This document shows positions 11,500 to 20,822 of a stretch of 64,000 bases of DNA, piece by piece (position 1 is the stretch's first letter; each line of letters starts with the position of its first letter). The notes under the pieces are model-generated. The model was not told the DNA's origin. It was given only the letters and a program-made list of their open reading frames with translations, and made no database searches. A program made the translations under genes and the position numbers. This DNA comes from Nitratireductor aestuarii (GTDB lineage: Bacteria > Pseudomonadota > Alphaproteobacteria > Rhizobiales > Rhizobiaceae). Location: the NCBI RefSeq assembly GCF_014641695.1, contig NZ_BMIF01000004.1, positions 124,001-188,000 on the forward strand, given 5' to 3'.

Positions 11500-13032
11500 C
11501 TATAGCGGGATCGTGTCGTGTTTCTTCCAGGGGGTCTCGACGCGCTTGTTGCGCAGTGCCGCGAAGGCGCGCGCAATGCGACGGCGAGACGAATGCGGCA
11601 TGATCACCTCGTCGATGAAGCCGCGTTCTGCTGCCTTGAACGGATTGGCGAAACGCTCCTCGTATTCGGCCGTGCGGGCCGCGATCTTTTCCGGATCGCC
11701 AAGCTCGGAACGGTAGAGGATTTCGGTCGCGCCCTTCGCGCCCATCACGGCGATTTCGGCGGTCGGCCAGGCATAGTTGATGTCCGCGCCGATGTGCTTC
11801 GACGCCATCACGTCATAGGCGCCGCCATAGGCCTTGCGGGTGATGAGGGTGACCATCGGCACCGTCGCCTGGCTGTAGGCGAAGAGCAGCTTCGCGCCGT
11901 GCTTGATCACGCCGCCGTATTCCTGCGCCGTGCCCGGCAGGAAGCCCGGAACGTCGACCAGGGTCAGGATCGGAATGTTGAAGGCATCGCAGAAGCGCAC
12001 GAAACGGGCAGACTTGCGCGAGGAGTCGATGTCGAGACAGCCGGCGAGAACCATCGGCTGGTTTGCGACTACGCCCACCGTCTGGCCTTCCATGCGGATA
12101 AAGCCGGTGATGATGTTGCGGGCGTAAGCTTCCTGGATCTCGAAGAATTCGCCTTCGTCGGCCAGCGCGTGGATCAGCTCCTTCATGTCGTAGGGCTTGT
12201 TGGCGCTGTCCGGGATGAGCGTATCAAGCGCCATCTCGACGCGGGAAGGATCGTCGTAGAACGGACGGACCGGTGGCTCCGCGCGGTTGTTCAGCGGCAG
12301 GAAGTCGAAGAGACGGCGAACGCCTTCCAGAGCTTCGATGTCGTTGTCGTAGGCACCGTCTGCAACGGAGGACTTCTTGGTGTGGGTGGTTGCGCCGCCG
12401 AGTTCCTCCGCCGTGACGATCTCGTTGGTCACGGTCTTCACGACATCCGGACCGGTCACGAACATATAGGAGCTATCGCGGACCATGAAGATGAAGTCGG
12501 TCATGGCAGGCGAGTAGACGGCACCGCCTGCGCAGGGTCCCATGATGACGGAGATCTGCGGGATGACACCGGACGCATCGACGTTGCGCTTGAAGACATC
12601 GGCGTAGCCTGCGAGCGAGGCCACACCTTCCTGGATGCGCGCGCCGCCGGAATCGTTCAGGCCAATGACCGGAGCGCCATTGCGCATTGCCATGTCCATG
12701 ATCTTGCAGATCTTCTGCGCATGGGTCTCGGAGAGCGAGCCACCCAGAACGGTGAAGTCCTGGCTGAAGACATAGACCTGACGGCCGTTGATGGTGCCCC
12801 AGCCGGTGACAACGCCATCGCCCGCGATCTTCTGTTCGGCCATGCCGAAGTCGGTCGCGCGGTGGGTGACGAACATATCGTATTCTTCGAAGCTGCCTTC
12901 GTCGAGCAGCACCTCAATACGCTCACGTGCCGTCAGCTTGCCCTTGGCATGCTGGGCGTCAATACGGCGCTTGCCGCCGCCAAGGCGCGCCTGGGCGCGC
13001 CGCTCCTCCAGTTGTTCCAGAACCGGGCGCAT
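11500..13032 (-). CDS. pccB: Propionyl-CoA carboxylase, carboxyltransferase subunit
   Basis: A 510-residue beta subunit, usual size. It contains the crotonase-like carboxyltransferase halves with oxyanion glycines in [11 protein letters not shown] and [12 protein letters not shown], and [14 protein letters not shown] and [10 protein letters not shown] in the second half, all typical of acyl-CoA carboxyltransferases specific for propionyl-CoA. The ATG at 13032 overlaps the bioY stop by one base (TGATG), indicating translational coupling. It forms the carboxylase with PccA. Confidence 0.95.
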   Translation of the reverse strand: MRPVLEQLEERRAQARLGGGKRRIDAQHAKGKLTARERIEVLLDEGSFEEYDMFVTHRATDFGMAEQKIAGDGVVTGWGTINGRQVYVFSQDFTVLGGSLSETHAQKICKIMDMAMRNGAPVIGLNDSGGARIQEGVASLAGYADVFKRNVDASGVIPQISVIMGPCAGGAVYSPAMTDFIFMVRDSSYMFVTGPDVVKTVTNEIVTAEELGGATTHTKKSSVADGAYDNDIEALEGVRRLFDFLPLNNRAEPPVRPFYDDPSRVEMALDTLIPDSANKPYDMKELIHALADEGEFFEIQEAYARNIITGFIRMEGQTVGVVANQPMVLAGCLDIDSSRKSARFVRFCDAFNIPILTLVDVPGFLPGTAQEYGGVIKHGAKLLFAYSQATVPMVTLITRKAYGGAYDVMASKHIGADINYAWPTAEIAVMGAKGATEILYRSELGDPEKIAARTAEYEERFANPFKAAERGFIDEVIMPHSSRRRIARAFAALRNKRVETPWKKHDTIPL

Positions 13033-13610
13033 CAGATCTCCTCCCGCTTGGTGCGGATGCGGCTGCCTGCCACGAAGAGCAGAGCAGCCAGTGCCGCCTT
13101 CATTATGTCACCCGGAATAAAGGGAAACAGCCCCATAGCCAACAAAGGTTTGTCAAAGCCGACGACATAGCCGAGCCACAGCAGTCCTGCCGGGTAGAGG
13201 GCAGCACCTGCAACTAGCGCAGCCGCAACAGCCGACCAGAGGCTGCGCCCCGCCCCGCGATGGAAAAGCCAGCCCGCAACGTAGGCCTGGAGCACGAAGC
13301 CAATCAGGAAGCCGCCTGTGGGTCCGGCCATGTAGGCAAGGCCAATGCCCTGCTGGGGCGTGCCGGCGAAGACCGGAAGGCCGGCCGCGCCCTGTGCAAG
13401 GTAAGCCAGCACCGCTGCAGCGCCACGGACCGGTCCGAGGAACAGGCCGAGCGAAATGACGGCCAGCGTCTGCATCGACATCGGGACGGGGAAGAACGGC
13501 ACTGCAACCTTGGCCGAGAGCGTCAGCAGCAGCGAACCGGCCAGGATGGCAACGAGCTCACCTCCGGCGGTGCGGCTGCGCGGGCCAATTACGTTTTCGT
13601 AGAGGGTCAT
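13032..13610 (-). CDS. bioY: Biotin transporter, BioY S-component
   Basis: A membrane protein of about 192 residues with roughly six hydrophobic segments and the BioY motifs [27 protein letters not shown] and [10 protein letters not shown]. It binds and imports biotin, either alone or with an ECF module; no BioM/BioN genes are nearby. Starts at 13616 (ATGCAA) or 13610 (ATGACC) are both possible; the second is chosen for its GGA at a suitable distance. It is first in the operon bioY-pccB-pccA-mutase, coupling biotin import to the biotin enzyme made from the same transcript. Its start region carries one of three TGCAAATG repeats shared with the divergent regulator. Confidence 0.9.
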   Translation of the reverse strand: MTLYENVIGPRSRTAGGELVAILAGSLLLTLSAKVAVPFFPVPMSMQTLAVISLGLFLGPVRGAAAVLAYLAQGAAGLPVFAGTPQQGIGLAYMAGPTGGFLIGFVLQAYVAGWLFHRGAGRSLWSAVAAALVAGAALYPAGLLWLGYVVGFDKPLLAMGLFPFIPGDIMKAALAALLFVAGSRIRTKREEI

Positions 13611-13739
13611 TTGCATTCCATCACAGCAAAGAAACGTCACTTTCGGTGATAGATGCGACTGAAAAAAAGTGTAGCCATGAAAGTGTGCAAATGTATATAT
13701 TCGAAAGTTGCTAAACGTAAATTGCGAAAATGCAAATGT
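13608..13739. promoter_or_regulatory. Divergent control region with three TGCAAATG sites
   Basis: TGCAAATG occurs three times in about 130 bp: on the minus strand at 13615-13608, overlapping the bioY start, and on the plus strand at 13686-13693 and at 13731-13738, overlapping the regulator start. As known for the PccR family, the published operator is a TTTGCAA/TTGCAAA inverted repeat; the repeats here resemble its half-sites but do not form a clean full palindrome. The AT-rich core around 13690-13720 is a likely promoter area. Confidence 0.5.
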
Positions 13740-15148
13740 CCTACGGCAAGCTCTTCATCGGTCGGAAAGTGCGGGAACTGCGTGAGGCCAATCGCGCCAC
13801 ACAGGCGGCGTTTGCCGAACGCCTTGGTATCTCAACCAGCTATCTGAACCAGATCGAAAACAACCAGCGGCCTGTGTCAGCTGCGGTTTTGCTCGCTCTT
13901 GCTGAAAAGTTCCAGATCGAGATCGGGTCCCTTGCGTCGGGCGACGACGACCGGTTGCTCTCGGCGCTTGTGGAGACCCTGGCCGATCCGATCTTCGACG
14001 GCTATTCGCCGAGCCTGCAGGAGCTGAAGCTTGTCGTGCAGAATGCTCCCGGCTTTGCGCATTCGCTGATCGCCAGCCATCAGGCCTACCGGCGTACGAG
14101 CGAGCAGCTGGCGAGTTTCGACAACCAGCTCGGACGCTCCAGCGCCCTGTCGGAGCCGACCGCCTTCGAGGAAGTGCGCGATTTCTTCCATTTCGTGGAC
14201 AACTACATCCACGATCTGGACGTGGCGGCTGAAAAGCTCGCCGCGCAACTCGACCTGCCGGAACGCAATGCCGAAGCTGCCATCGCGGAATATCTGGAGC
14301 AGACGCACAATGTCCGCATCATGCGCGCCCCGCCCGGCAACGACCTCTTGAGACGCTTCGATCCGGCTTCGCGCGTGCTGTTCCTGAATTCCTATTCGCC
14401 GCCCGCGACCCGCACCTTCCAGATGGCCTACCAGATCGCGGCACTGGAGCAGCAGGCGGATATCCAGCGCATCATCACCAATGCCGATTTCCGCACACAT
14501 GAAGCGTCGGAGATCTGCAAGATAGGCCTGCAGAACTATTTTGCCGGAGCGCTGATCCTGCCGTATCAGACGTTCATGGCATCAGCGAAGGAGCTGCGAC
14601 ACGACCTTGAGCTGCTGTCGACCCGGTTTGGAGCAAGCCTCGAGCAGGTGTCGCACCGTCTTTCGACCTTGCAGCGGCCCGGCATGAAGGGCGTGCCGGT
14701 GTTCTTCGCGACCCTCGACCGGGCGGGAAACATCACCAAGCGGCACAGTGCGGCGAGGTTGCAGTTTGCACGATTTGGTGCGGCCTGCCCGCTCTGGAAT
14801 GCGCATCAGGCATTCGAGGCCCCGGGGCGCATCATCCGGCAGCTGGCCGAGACCCCGGATGGCGTACGCTATCTCTCCATTGCTACGGAAGTCAGCAAGA
14901 GCGTGGGCGGCTATAAGGCTCCACACCGGCGCTATGCCATCGCGCTCGGCTGCGAGATCTCCTACGCGAAGGATTTCGTCTATGCGGACGGGCTCGACCT
15001 TGCGAACCGGGATGTATTCGAGCCGATCGGCATTTCCTGCCGTATCTGCGAGCGGACCAACTGCCCACAGCGCGCCGTGCCCCCGCTGAAGGCAAAGCTG
15101 TCGTTCCACCCGCTCAGCCGGTCGATCCAGCCATATATCATCCCGTAG
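13730..15148 (+). CDS. pccR: Short-chain fatty acyl-responsive regulator, PccR/ScfR family
   Basis: A 472-residue XRE-type transcription factor. Residues ~10-65 form the helix-turn-helix (REANRATQAAFAERLGISTSYLNQIENN). This is followed by an IrrE/ImmA-peptidase-like segment (DUF955 region, AYQIAALEQQADI, without a clear HExxH) and a C-terminal Cys-containing domain (ISCRICERTNCPQR). Regulators of this architecture sense short-chain acyl-CoAs. PccR in Rhodobacter controls propionyl-CoA carboxylase, and here the gene is divergent from bioY-pccB-pccA. It lacks a good Shine-Dalgarno; ATGs at 13730 and 13736 are both possible. It may repress or activate its own promoter through the shared TGCAAATG sites. 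Confidence 0.88.
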   Translation: MQMSYGKLFIGRKVRELREANRATQAAFAERLGISTSYLNQIENNQRPVSAAVLLALAEKFQIEIGSLASGDDDRLLSALVETLADPIFDGYSPSLQELKLVVQNAPGFAHSLIASHQAYRRTSEQLASFDNQLGRSSALSEPTAFEEVRDFFHFVDNYIHDLDVAAEKLAAQLDLPERNAEAAIAEYLEQTHNVRIMRAPPGNDLLRRFDPASRVLFLNSYSPPATRTFQMAYQIAALEQQADIQRIITNADFRTHEASEICKIGLQNYFAGALILPYQTFMASAKELRHDLELLSTRFGASLEQVSHRLSTLQRPGMKGVPVFFATLDRAGNITKRHSAARLQFARFGAACPLWNAHQAFEAPGRIIRQLAETPDGVRYLSIATEVSKSVGGYKAPHRRYAIALGCEISYAKDFVYADGLDLANRDVFEPIGISCRICERTNCPQRAVPPLKAKLSFHPLSRSIQPYIIP

Positions 15149-15149
15149 G

Positions 15150-15557
15150 TCAGGTGCGCTTGGCCGCCACAACTTCCACTTCCACCTTGAACTCCTCGCG
15201 GGTGAAGCCCGAGACGATCATCAGGGTGGAGGCCGGTGCAGGCTTGCCAAACAAACGGTCGCGGACCGTCATGTAGGGCTGCATGTAGGCGCGGTCGGTG
15301 ACGTAGGCGTTGATACGAACAACGTCCTTCAGGCTCATGCCGGCGGCCTTCAGGATGGATTCGACGTTCTTGAAGCAGAGTTCAGCCTGCGCGCCCGCAT
15401 CCTGCGGAACCTCGGCATCCTTGCCGATGCCGAGCTGGCCCGAACAGAAAACCATGTCCGATCCTGCCTTCACCACCACGCCATGGCTATAGGAGGCGAA
15501 GGGCGGCGGCATGTCGTCCGGCAGGAGATAGGTGAGGTTCGTCGATTGTTCGGTCAT
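15150..15557 (-). CDS. RidA (YjgF/YER057c/UK114) family protein without catalytic Arg
   Basis: A 135-residue RidA-fold protein, slightly longer than the ~128-residue deaminases. The C-terminal region reads PAPASTLMIVSGF where true enamine/imine deaminases have an Arg (PARST-like), so it is unlikely to be RidA itself and fits the other Rid subgroups. These often sit with amine- or aromatic-catabolism genes. It faces the pccR gene tail to tail with a one-base gap. Possible role: hydrolysis or binding of a reactive enamine-like metabolite. Confidence 0.8.
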   Translation of the reverse strand: MTEQSTNLTYLLPDDMPPPFASYSHGVVVKAGSDMVFCSGQLGIGKDAEVPQDAGAQAELCFKNVESILKAAGMSLKDVVRINAYVTDRAYMQPYMTVRDRLFGKPAPASTLMIVSGFTREEFKVEVEVVAAKRT

Positions 15558-15872
15558 GTGTTCGGCCCCTGGGTTTTGCCCTGTGATGGAAGATCATTCG
15601 ACCGCCGTCAAGAACCGCACCCGCTCGAGGTGATGCAACCAGGAAGAACAGCCTTGCGTAACATGCATAACACATTTCCGGCGAAGCCCTTGCTCCGGCT
15701 GGTGGAGCCGACTAGTGGGTTTGTTCTCTTTGCAACAAAGGAACAGAACCCTCTGGGGATTTGTTGGCCGTCGCGTCGTCCGCACCCCTAAACCACTCGA
15801 TTCCGCCGTTGCTCGTACCTATTGTGCGTTGCCTCTCCCAGGCACACCAAAGTCGCAGAAAGCCTGATCGTG

Positions 15873-16934
15873 ATGCGGAAGCCCCTGGAACTCGATGGAA
15901 AGAAGCGCCTCGCCTTAAGCGTCGCGATCGCGGCCGTGGGCGTGCTGGTCTTCGAGGTTCTCGGACTTCCCCTGCCCTTCCTGTTCGGGCCGATGGCCGC
16001 CTGCCTGATCGCCGCCCTCTCCGGCGTGCCCCTGAAGGAGCCGAAGCCCTTCAGCGTCGCCTCGCGCTGCATCCTTGGCGTCGCCGTTGGTGCCAGCATC
16101 ACGCCTGCCCTGCTTGCCCAGGTTCCGGCAATGACAGGAACCGTCGTGCTGGTGCCCATCTATGTCATCGTCATCGGGCTCGTGGGTGTGCCGTTCTTCA
16201 CCCGGGTGTTCGGCTACGACCGGGCGACGGCCTATTTCGCCTCCATGCCCGGAGGACTGCAGGATATGGTGTATTTCGGCGCGGAAGCAGGCGGAAAGCC
16301 CCGCACGATTTCGCTCGTCCAGGCATCGCGGCTGCTCATCATCACCACGACCGTTCCGATCCTGCTGTCGCAGGTCTACGGCGTCACCTTCAGCCGTTCC
16401 ATCGGCACGCATATCTGGGAAATGCCGGTCCTTGAGCTGCTCATCATGGCGCTCGCAGCCCTTGGTGGGTGGTGGATTGCCGTAAAGCTCAGGCTTTTCG
16501 GCCCGGCCCTGTTCGGCCCGTTCCTGCTCTCTGCCATCCTCTCGCTGGTAGGTATTCTGCATTTTCGCCCGCCCGCAGAAGCCATTCTGTTCGCCCAATT
16601 CTTCGTCGGGATCGGGGTTGGCGTTCACTATGTCGGAACCACCCTGCGCGAGCTGCGCCACGACGTGCTTGCAGGCATCTTCTTCGCACTCCTGCTCGCT
16701 GTCCTCGCCACGATCTTCACCGTCATCGCCCATCTGGTCGGCGGTGCACCGACCATCGAGTCATTCCTGTCCTTTGCTCCCGGCGGGCAGGCCGAGATGG
16801 CGGTAGTGGCGCTGGTGACCGGTGCGGACCTTGGCTTCGTGGTCGTGCATCACGTGGTGCGGCTGGTGACCGTGGTGGCCGGCGCTCCGTTCGTGGGCGG
16901 ACGCCTTTTTCCCCGTCTATCTGAGAAAGAGTAG
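15873..16934 (+). CDS. AbrB-family (ammonia-monooxygenase-like) membrane protein
   Basis: A polytopic membrane protein of about 353 residues that contains two copies of the AbrB duplication domain. The first copy is in residues ~25-170 (LPLPFLFGPMAACLI, then YDRATAYFASMPGGLQDM). The second is in ~200-345 (LFGPALFGPFLLSAI, then FLSFAPGGQAEMAVVA). The two PGG(L/Q)xxM loops are the family hallmark. Despite the name putative ammonia monooxygenase, the family is thought to be transporters. The open frame reaches 15822; the ATG at 15873 gives MRKPLELDGKK directly before the first helix. It precedes a nitrate/sulfonate-type ABC system. Confidence 0.85.
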   Translation: MRKPLELDGKKRLALSVAIAAVGVLVFEVLGLPLPFLFGPMAACLIAALSGVPLKEPKPFSVASRCILGVAVGASITPALLAQVPAMTGTVVLVPIYVIVIGLVGVPFFTRVFGYDRATAYFASMPGGLQDMVYFGAEAGGKPRTISLVQASRLLIITTTVPILLSQVYGVTFSRSIGTHIWEMPVLELLIMALAALGGWWIAVKLRLFGPALFGPFLLSAILSLVGILHFRPPAEAILFAQFFVGIGVGVHYVGTTLRELRHDVLAGIFFALLLAVLATIFTVIAHLVGGAPTIESFLSFAPGGQAEMAVVALVTGADLGFVVVHHVVRLVTVVAGAPFVGGRLFPRLSEKE

Positions 16935-17078
16935 TTCCGTTCAAAGGGATAGTGGGATAGTCGCTGAACATGTAAAGCAGGCTGCCGGCAATGGGCATAG
17001 CGTTCAACGCCCGTTGGCACTAGAACTATGTGAGATACTAATCGACAGCCTCAAAGGTCGAGATCGGGAGAAACGGGA

Positions 17079-18104
17079 ATGACGAACTTCACGCTCAATC
17101 GCAGACATATCCTCGCCGGCATGGGCGCGGCTGGCGCGGTGGCCGCCTTCGGCCGCCCGGCCTTCGCCAACACCAAGGTAAACCTGGGTGTGACGCGGCT
17201 TGCCAGCCATGCTCCGAGCTATCTCGCTTTCGAGCGCGGGTACTTCAAGGATGAAGGTCTGGATGTCGAGCTGAAGTTCTTCGAGGCAGCGCAGCCGATG
17301 GCCGTTGCCATCGCCTCCGGCGATGCCGACTACGGTGTCACCGCCATGAGCGGCGGTCTCGTGAGCCTCGCCGAGAAGGGTGCGGTCAAGGTCATCGGCG
17401 GCGCCCTCGCCGAAGAAAAGGGCGTGGTCGGCAACCTGCTGCTCGCCTCGACCAAGGCTTATGACGCAGGGCTTACTTCAGCTGACAAGCTGGGTGGCCA
17501 TTCCTTCGGCATCACCACGGCCGGCTCGTCCTTCCACTACATGATCCACAAGATCGCGCAGGCCAACAACATCCCGCTGTCGGAGATCACGCTGCGTCCG
17601 CTGCAGAAGCTCGGCGCCGTCGTCGGCGCGCTCAGCACGGGCCAGATCGACGCCTGGACCATCCAGGCCAATGTCGCCAACAAGCTTCTTGCATCGGGCG
17701 CTGCCAAGCAGATCGGCGTCGTGTCCGACTACATCCCGACCTATCAGGTGACCACGGTCTTCACCTCGACCAAGAACGCCGGCGACCGCGCCAAGACGGA
17801 AGCCTTCCTGCGCGCCTATTCGAAGGCAATCGACGACTACAACGCGGCCTTCGTCGACAAGACGGCTGGCGCTGACGAGGTGGATGCCATCGCCGCCATC
17901 ATGCACAAGTACATCGACATGGACGCTCCGGCCGAAGAGGCGAAAGAGACGCTCATCAGCGGCGCGATGCGCGTCAACAAGAACTGCGCGCTTGCCCTCA
18001 GCTCGGTTGAAGACCAGCTCAACTGGTTCAAGTCCGAAGGCATGGTGAACAAGGACATCAACAACGAGATCCTGTTCGACACCTCCTACGTCGAGATCAT
18101 CTGA
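17079..18104 (+). CDS. ABC transporter substrate-binding protein, SsuA/NMT1 type, Tat-exported
   Basis: A 341-residue binding protein of the nitrate/sulfonate/taurine/thiamine-precursor group. Residues 1-30 form a twin-arginine signal (NRRHILAGMGAAGAV, then FGRPAFA), so export of the folded protein is likely. The mature part begins KVNLGVTRLASHAPSYLAFERGYFKDEGLDVEL, where the YFKDEGLDVE pattern is diagnostic. It is followed by a hairpin, the ATPase gene and the permease gene. The substrate may be a small organic anion or amine; it cannot be decided from sequence. Confidence 0.9.
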   Translation: MTNFTLNRRHILAGMGAAGAVAAFGRPAFANTKVNLGVTRLASHAPSYLAFERGYFKDEGLDVELKFFEAAQPMAVAIASGDADYGVTAMSGGLVSLAEKGAVKVIGGALAEEKGVVGNLLLASTKAYDAGLTSADKLGGHSFGITTAGSSFHYMIHKIAQANNIPLSEITLRPLQKLGAVVGALSTGQIDAWTIQANVANKLLASGAAKQIGVVSDYIPTYQVTTVFTSTKNAGDRAKTEAFLRAYSKAIDDYNAAFVDKTAGADEVDAIAAIMHKYIDMDAPAEEAKETLISGAMRVNKNCALALSSVEDQLNWFKSEGMVNKDINNEILFDTSYVEII

Positions 18105-18118
18105 CGCCTGCCAATCAA

Positions 18119-18147
18119 GGGAGGCGCGGAACCGTCCAGCGCCTCCC
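18119..18147 (+). terminator. Attenuator-type hairpin after the binding protein gene
   Basis: A perfect 9-bp stem, GGGAGGCGC/GCGCCTCCC, lies between the binding protein and ATPase genes without a U-tract. Such hairpins usually stabilise the upstream mRNA or reduce read-through so that binding protein is made in excess. Confidence 0.6.
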
Positions 18148-18219
18148 GAGGATCAACCTGCATTCGCCTGAAGTGAATGCACATCCGGACACCGGCCTCA
18201 TGGGCCGGTGAAGCGTATC

Positions 18220-18987
18220 ATGGAACTGCTCCTGAAGAACGTCCAGCATCACTATGGTCCCGTTGAGGTCCTCAGCGATATCACGCTGCGGATTCCGCAG
18301 GGCGAGATCGTGTGCATCATCGGACCTTCAGGATGCGGAAAATCGACCCTGCTGCGATTTATGGGCGGGCTGGAGCGGCCCTCAGGCGGATCGGTCCTGC
18401 AGATCGGCGAGGCGCCGGCGAGTTCGCTCAATCCGCTTACCTATATCTTCCAGCATTTTGCACTGCTGCCATGGCGCACGGTGGAAGGAAACATCCGCCT
18501 CGTGCTTGAGGACCACAAGCTTCCGGCGTCTCAGATGGAAGAGATCGTCACCGACGTTCTTGCCCGCACAAGGCTCTCGGACTTCCGGACTGCCCTGCCG
18601 AAGCAGCTTTCCGGCGGCATGCGCCAGCGCGTGGCAATTGCGCGTGCGCTTGCGGTCAGCCCTGCCGTGATGCTGATGGACGAGCCGCTTTCCGCGCTCG
18701 ACAGCCAGACCCGCGAACTTCTGATGGAAGACCTCGTGTCGCTGTGGACCCGCCAGCCTTTCACCGCCGTCTATGTGACGCATAACTTGGAAGAGGCCGT
18801 GCGGCTCGGCCACAAGATCGTGGTGCTGTCGCGGCGTCCGGGGAAGATCCGCGAGATCGTTGAGATCGACAAGCCGCTTGCCCAACGCAGCAACGGTGAT
18901 CCCGACCTCGACGAGAAGCAAAGCCGTCTCTGGAACCTCATGCGCGACGAAGCCATGGCCGCAGACCTGGAGCTGATCGATGACTGA
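18220..18987 (+). CDS. ABC transporter ATP-binding protein, SsuB/TauB type
   Basis: A 255-residue ATPase with Walker A GPSGCGKST, signature LSGGMRQR, Walker B VMLMDEP and the H-loop in VYVTHN. The LSGGMRQR variant and the length match SsuB/TauB/NrtD-like ATPases. The frame is open from 18208 (GTG), but the ATG at 18220 has GGTGAAG upstream and gives MELLLKNVQHHYG. It overlaps the permease gene by eight bases. Confidence 0.92.
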   Translation: MELLLKNVQHHYGPVEVLSDITLRIPQGEIVCIIGPSGCGKSTLLRFMGGLERPSGGSVLQIGEAPASSLNPLTYIFQHFALLPWRTVEGNIRLVLEDHKLPASQMEEIVTDVLARTRLSDFRTALPKQLSGGMRQRVAIARALAVSPAVMLMDEPLSALDSQTRELLMEDLVSLWTRQPFTAVYVTHNLEEAVRLGHKIVVLSRRPGKIREIVEIDKPLAQRSNGDPDLDEKQSRLWNLMRDEAMAADLELIDD

Positions 18988-19795
18988 CATCACCGCCACT
19001 TCCGATACGACAGCGCGCCCGGTCAAGTTTCGCGGCGGCGGGTTTGCGCCGCAGAAGGTGCGCTTCGTCGGTCCGCTGGTCTTCGTCGTGCTGATTGCCC
19101 TTGCCGAACTCGGCACGCGGATGGGCTTCATCTCGAACCTGACTTTGCCCCGTCCATCGGCCGTTCTGGAAACCTTCGTCCAGCTCTACCAGACGGGGCT
19201 CCTATGGGAGCACCTGATCCCCTCGATGCAGCGTCTGGTGATCGGCGCTTCACTGGGTGCAAGCGTCGGCATCGCACTCGGCGTGATGATCGGCCTCTTC
19301 AGCCTCGCCCGCGCCGGCATGGTGCCGCTGATCGCCGCCCTCTTCCCGATCCCCAAGATCGCGCTGCTGCCGCTCTTCGTCATCTGGTTCGGCATCGACG
19401 AAATGTCAAAGTACATGCTGATCGCCTTCGGGACCTTCACGCCGACCGTCGTCGCCACCTATGGCGCGGTGGACAACGTCGATCGCAGCCTTATCCGCAT
19501 GGGCCAGAGCTTCGGGCTTTCGTGGTGGTCGATCGTACGCAAGATCGTGATGCCCGGCGCATTCCCCGGCATCCTGTCCGGCCTGCGCGTCTCGATCTCG
19601 ATCGCCATCATCCTGCTCGTTGCGGCGGAGATGCTGGGCGCTCAGTATGGCGTGGGCGCATATATCCTCGAAGCCGGTTCGCTCTACAATCTGGAGCGCC
19701 TGTTTGCCGGCGTGACCATTCTCTCGGTGCTCGGCCTGCTGGTCAGCTGGCTGATCGGCATGATCGAGAACCGCTTCCTCGGATGGCGTACTTAA
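18980..19795 (+). CDS. ABC transporter permease, SsuC/TauC type
   Basis: A 271-residue inner-membrane permease with about six hydrophobic helices. The EAA-like cytoplasmic loop (GQSFGLSWWSIVRKIVMPGAFPGIL) couples to the ATPase. LFPIPKIALLPLFVIWFGIDE is the conserved segment of the nitrate/taurine permease group. It overlaps the ATPase gene, and its 3' end overlaps a convergent small gene by four bases. Confidence 0.92.
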   Translation: MTDITATSDTTARPVKFRGGGFAPQKVRFVGPLVFVVLIALAELGTRMGFISNLTLPRPSAVLETFVQLYQTGLLWEHLIPSMQRLVIGASLGASVGIALGVMIGLFSLARAGMVPLIAALFPIPKIALLPLFVIWFGIDEMSKYMLIAFGTFTPTVVATYGAVDNVDRSLIRMGQSFGLSWWSIVRKIVMPGAFPGILSGLRVSISIAIILLVAAEMLGAQYGVGAYILEAGSLYNLERLFAGVTILSVLGLLVSWLIGMIENRFLGWRT

Positions 19796-20340
19796 ACCGG
19801 GAAATTGTGCGTCCGCGCGATTTCCCAAATCTGCTTGTTGATGGCGGTGATGGACCGGATGCTTTTCCGGATCCTGGCAATTTCCTTGTCGTCCAGGCTT
19901 TCGACCTTTCCGTACTTGATCTCTTCCTTGTCGTCGAAGATGCGCATCAGCTGGGTCGCGCCACGGCCGCTGTCGGGGTCGAAGGAATAGATGCAGTGAT
20001 TGAACTTGTTGCGAAGAGCTGACTCCTTCGACAGGCTCTTCATCAGATCCAGCACCTGATCGCGCAGTTCCGGATCGGTCTTGGGCATCTTGGCCAACCG
20101 CTCCACCAGATCGACGCGCGCGCGCGTCGTGTTGAGCGTCAGGAAAATAACGATCGCCGTTTCCTTGTCCACACGGGCAAGGCCGCCAATCAGATAGATC
20201 AGCAGGCTTTCGGTGTTGGTCCACGTATAGTTGAGCTGGCCGACGAGCAGCAGAATGTTCTGCATCGCAGTGGACGCAAGGGATCGCGAAGGCCGAGAAC
20301 TCCCGTTCTCATTGTCAGTCGTTAGCGCTTGCGAGCTCAT
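19792..20340 (-). CDS. Hypothetical cytoplasmic protein
   Basis: A 182-residue protein that I do not recognise. It is largely helical and charged, with a moderately hydrophobic stretch near residues 27-55 (ILLLVGQLNYTWTNTESLLIYLIGGLA) and no clear signal peptide. Codon use matches neighbouring genes, and an AGGAT precedes the ATG. It converges on the ABC permease with a four-base overlap and faces away from the type I secretion locus. Confidence 0.65.
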   Translation of the reverse strand: MSSQALTTDNENGSSRPSRSLASTAMQNILLLVGQLNYTWTNTESLLIYLIGGLARVDKETAIVIFLTLNTTRARVDLVERLAKMPKTDPELRDQVLDLMKSLSKESALRNKFNHCIYSFDPDSGRGATQLMRIFDDKEEIKYGKVESLDDKEIARIRKSIRSITAINKQIWEIARTHNFPV

Positions 20341-20822
20341 AGAGACATCCTACCCCCGATATCTGAAAGATACTCCTGACGCAGGGCCGCGCAAATCAGC
20401 TGAAAGTGGTAGGCGGCACCTCCCCTCAACCTAAATGAGGTGCGTTCTGAACGCGTAGTCACCAATGTCGTGGTTACCGGCCTTAGCGCTACTCCCAAGT
20501 GCGATCTTACGATCAGGCGCTTCTGCCGACACACTCACCCCCTGAAGATCAGGTCTCTGACCGGCTGCGGATACTGCCCATTGGTGTGCTGGGGCAAGCA
20601 ACGGGGAGCCGTGAGCAGATCGCAGCATTCGACCTTGGATCTTCAGTCAATCGGACAGAGGAGGAGCTGACCATCAAGCACGAGCACAACCCGAACAGGT
20701 GCACCCCCAATCCAGCGGGATAGCGCCAAGCATAACAGAAACAGCTACCGCTACAGTGAAGATCTCAAAGGAGATGAATTGAGGTCAAGCCGTAGCGGTT
20801 CTTAGCCAGAGGTTATGGAACC
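20341..20822. other. Gene-poor region upstream of the type I secretion locus
   Basis: About 480 bp between a minus-strand gene and the Gly-rich gene. It holds an inverted repeat ACCGCTAC (20748-20755) / GTAGCGGT (20794-20801) just before the Gly-rich gene. A 74-codon GTG-started frame at 20499-20723 has no known family features. The region is a plausible place for the promoter of the secretion locus. Confidence 0.4.

Noticed and set aside
20499-20723. Possible 74-residue small protein upstream of the Gly-rich gene
   Set aside because: GTG start without a ribosome site, no recognisable features, and codon use not clearly coding. Kept only as a note in the intergenic entry.
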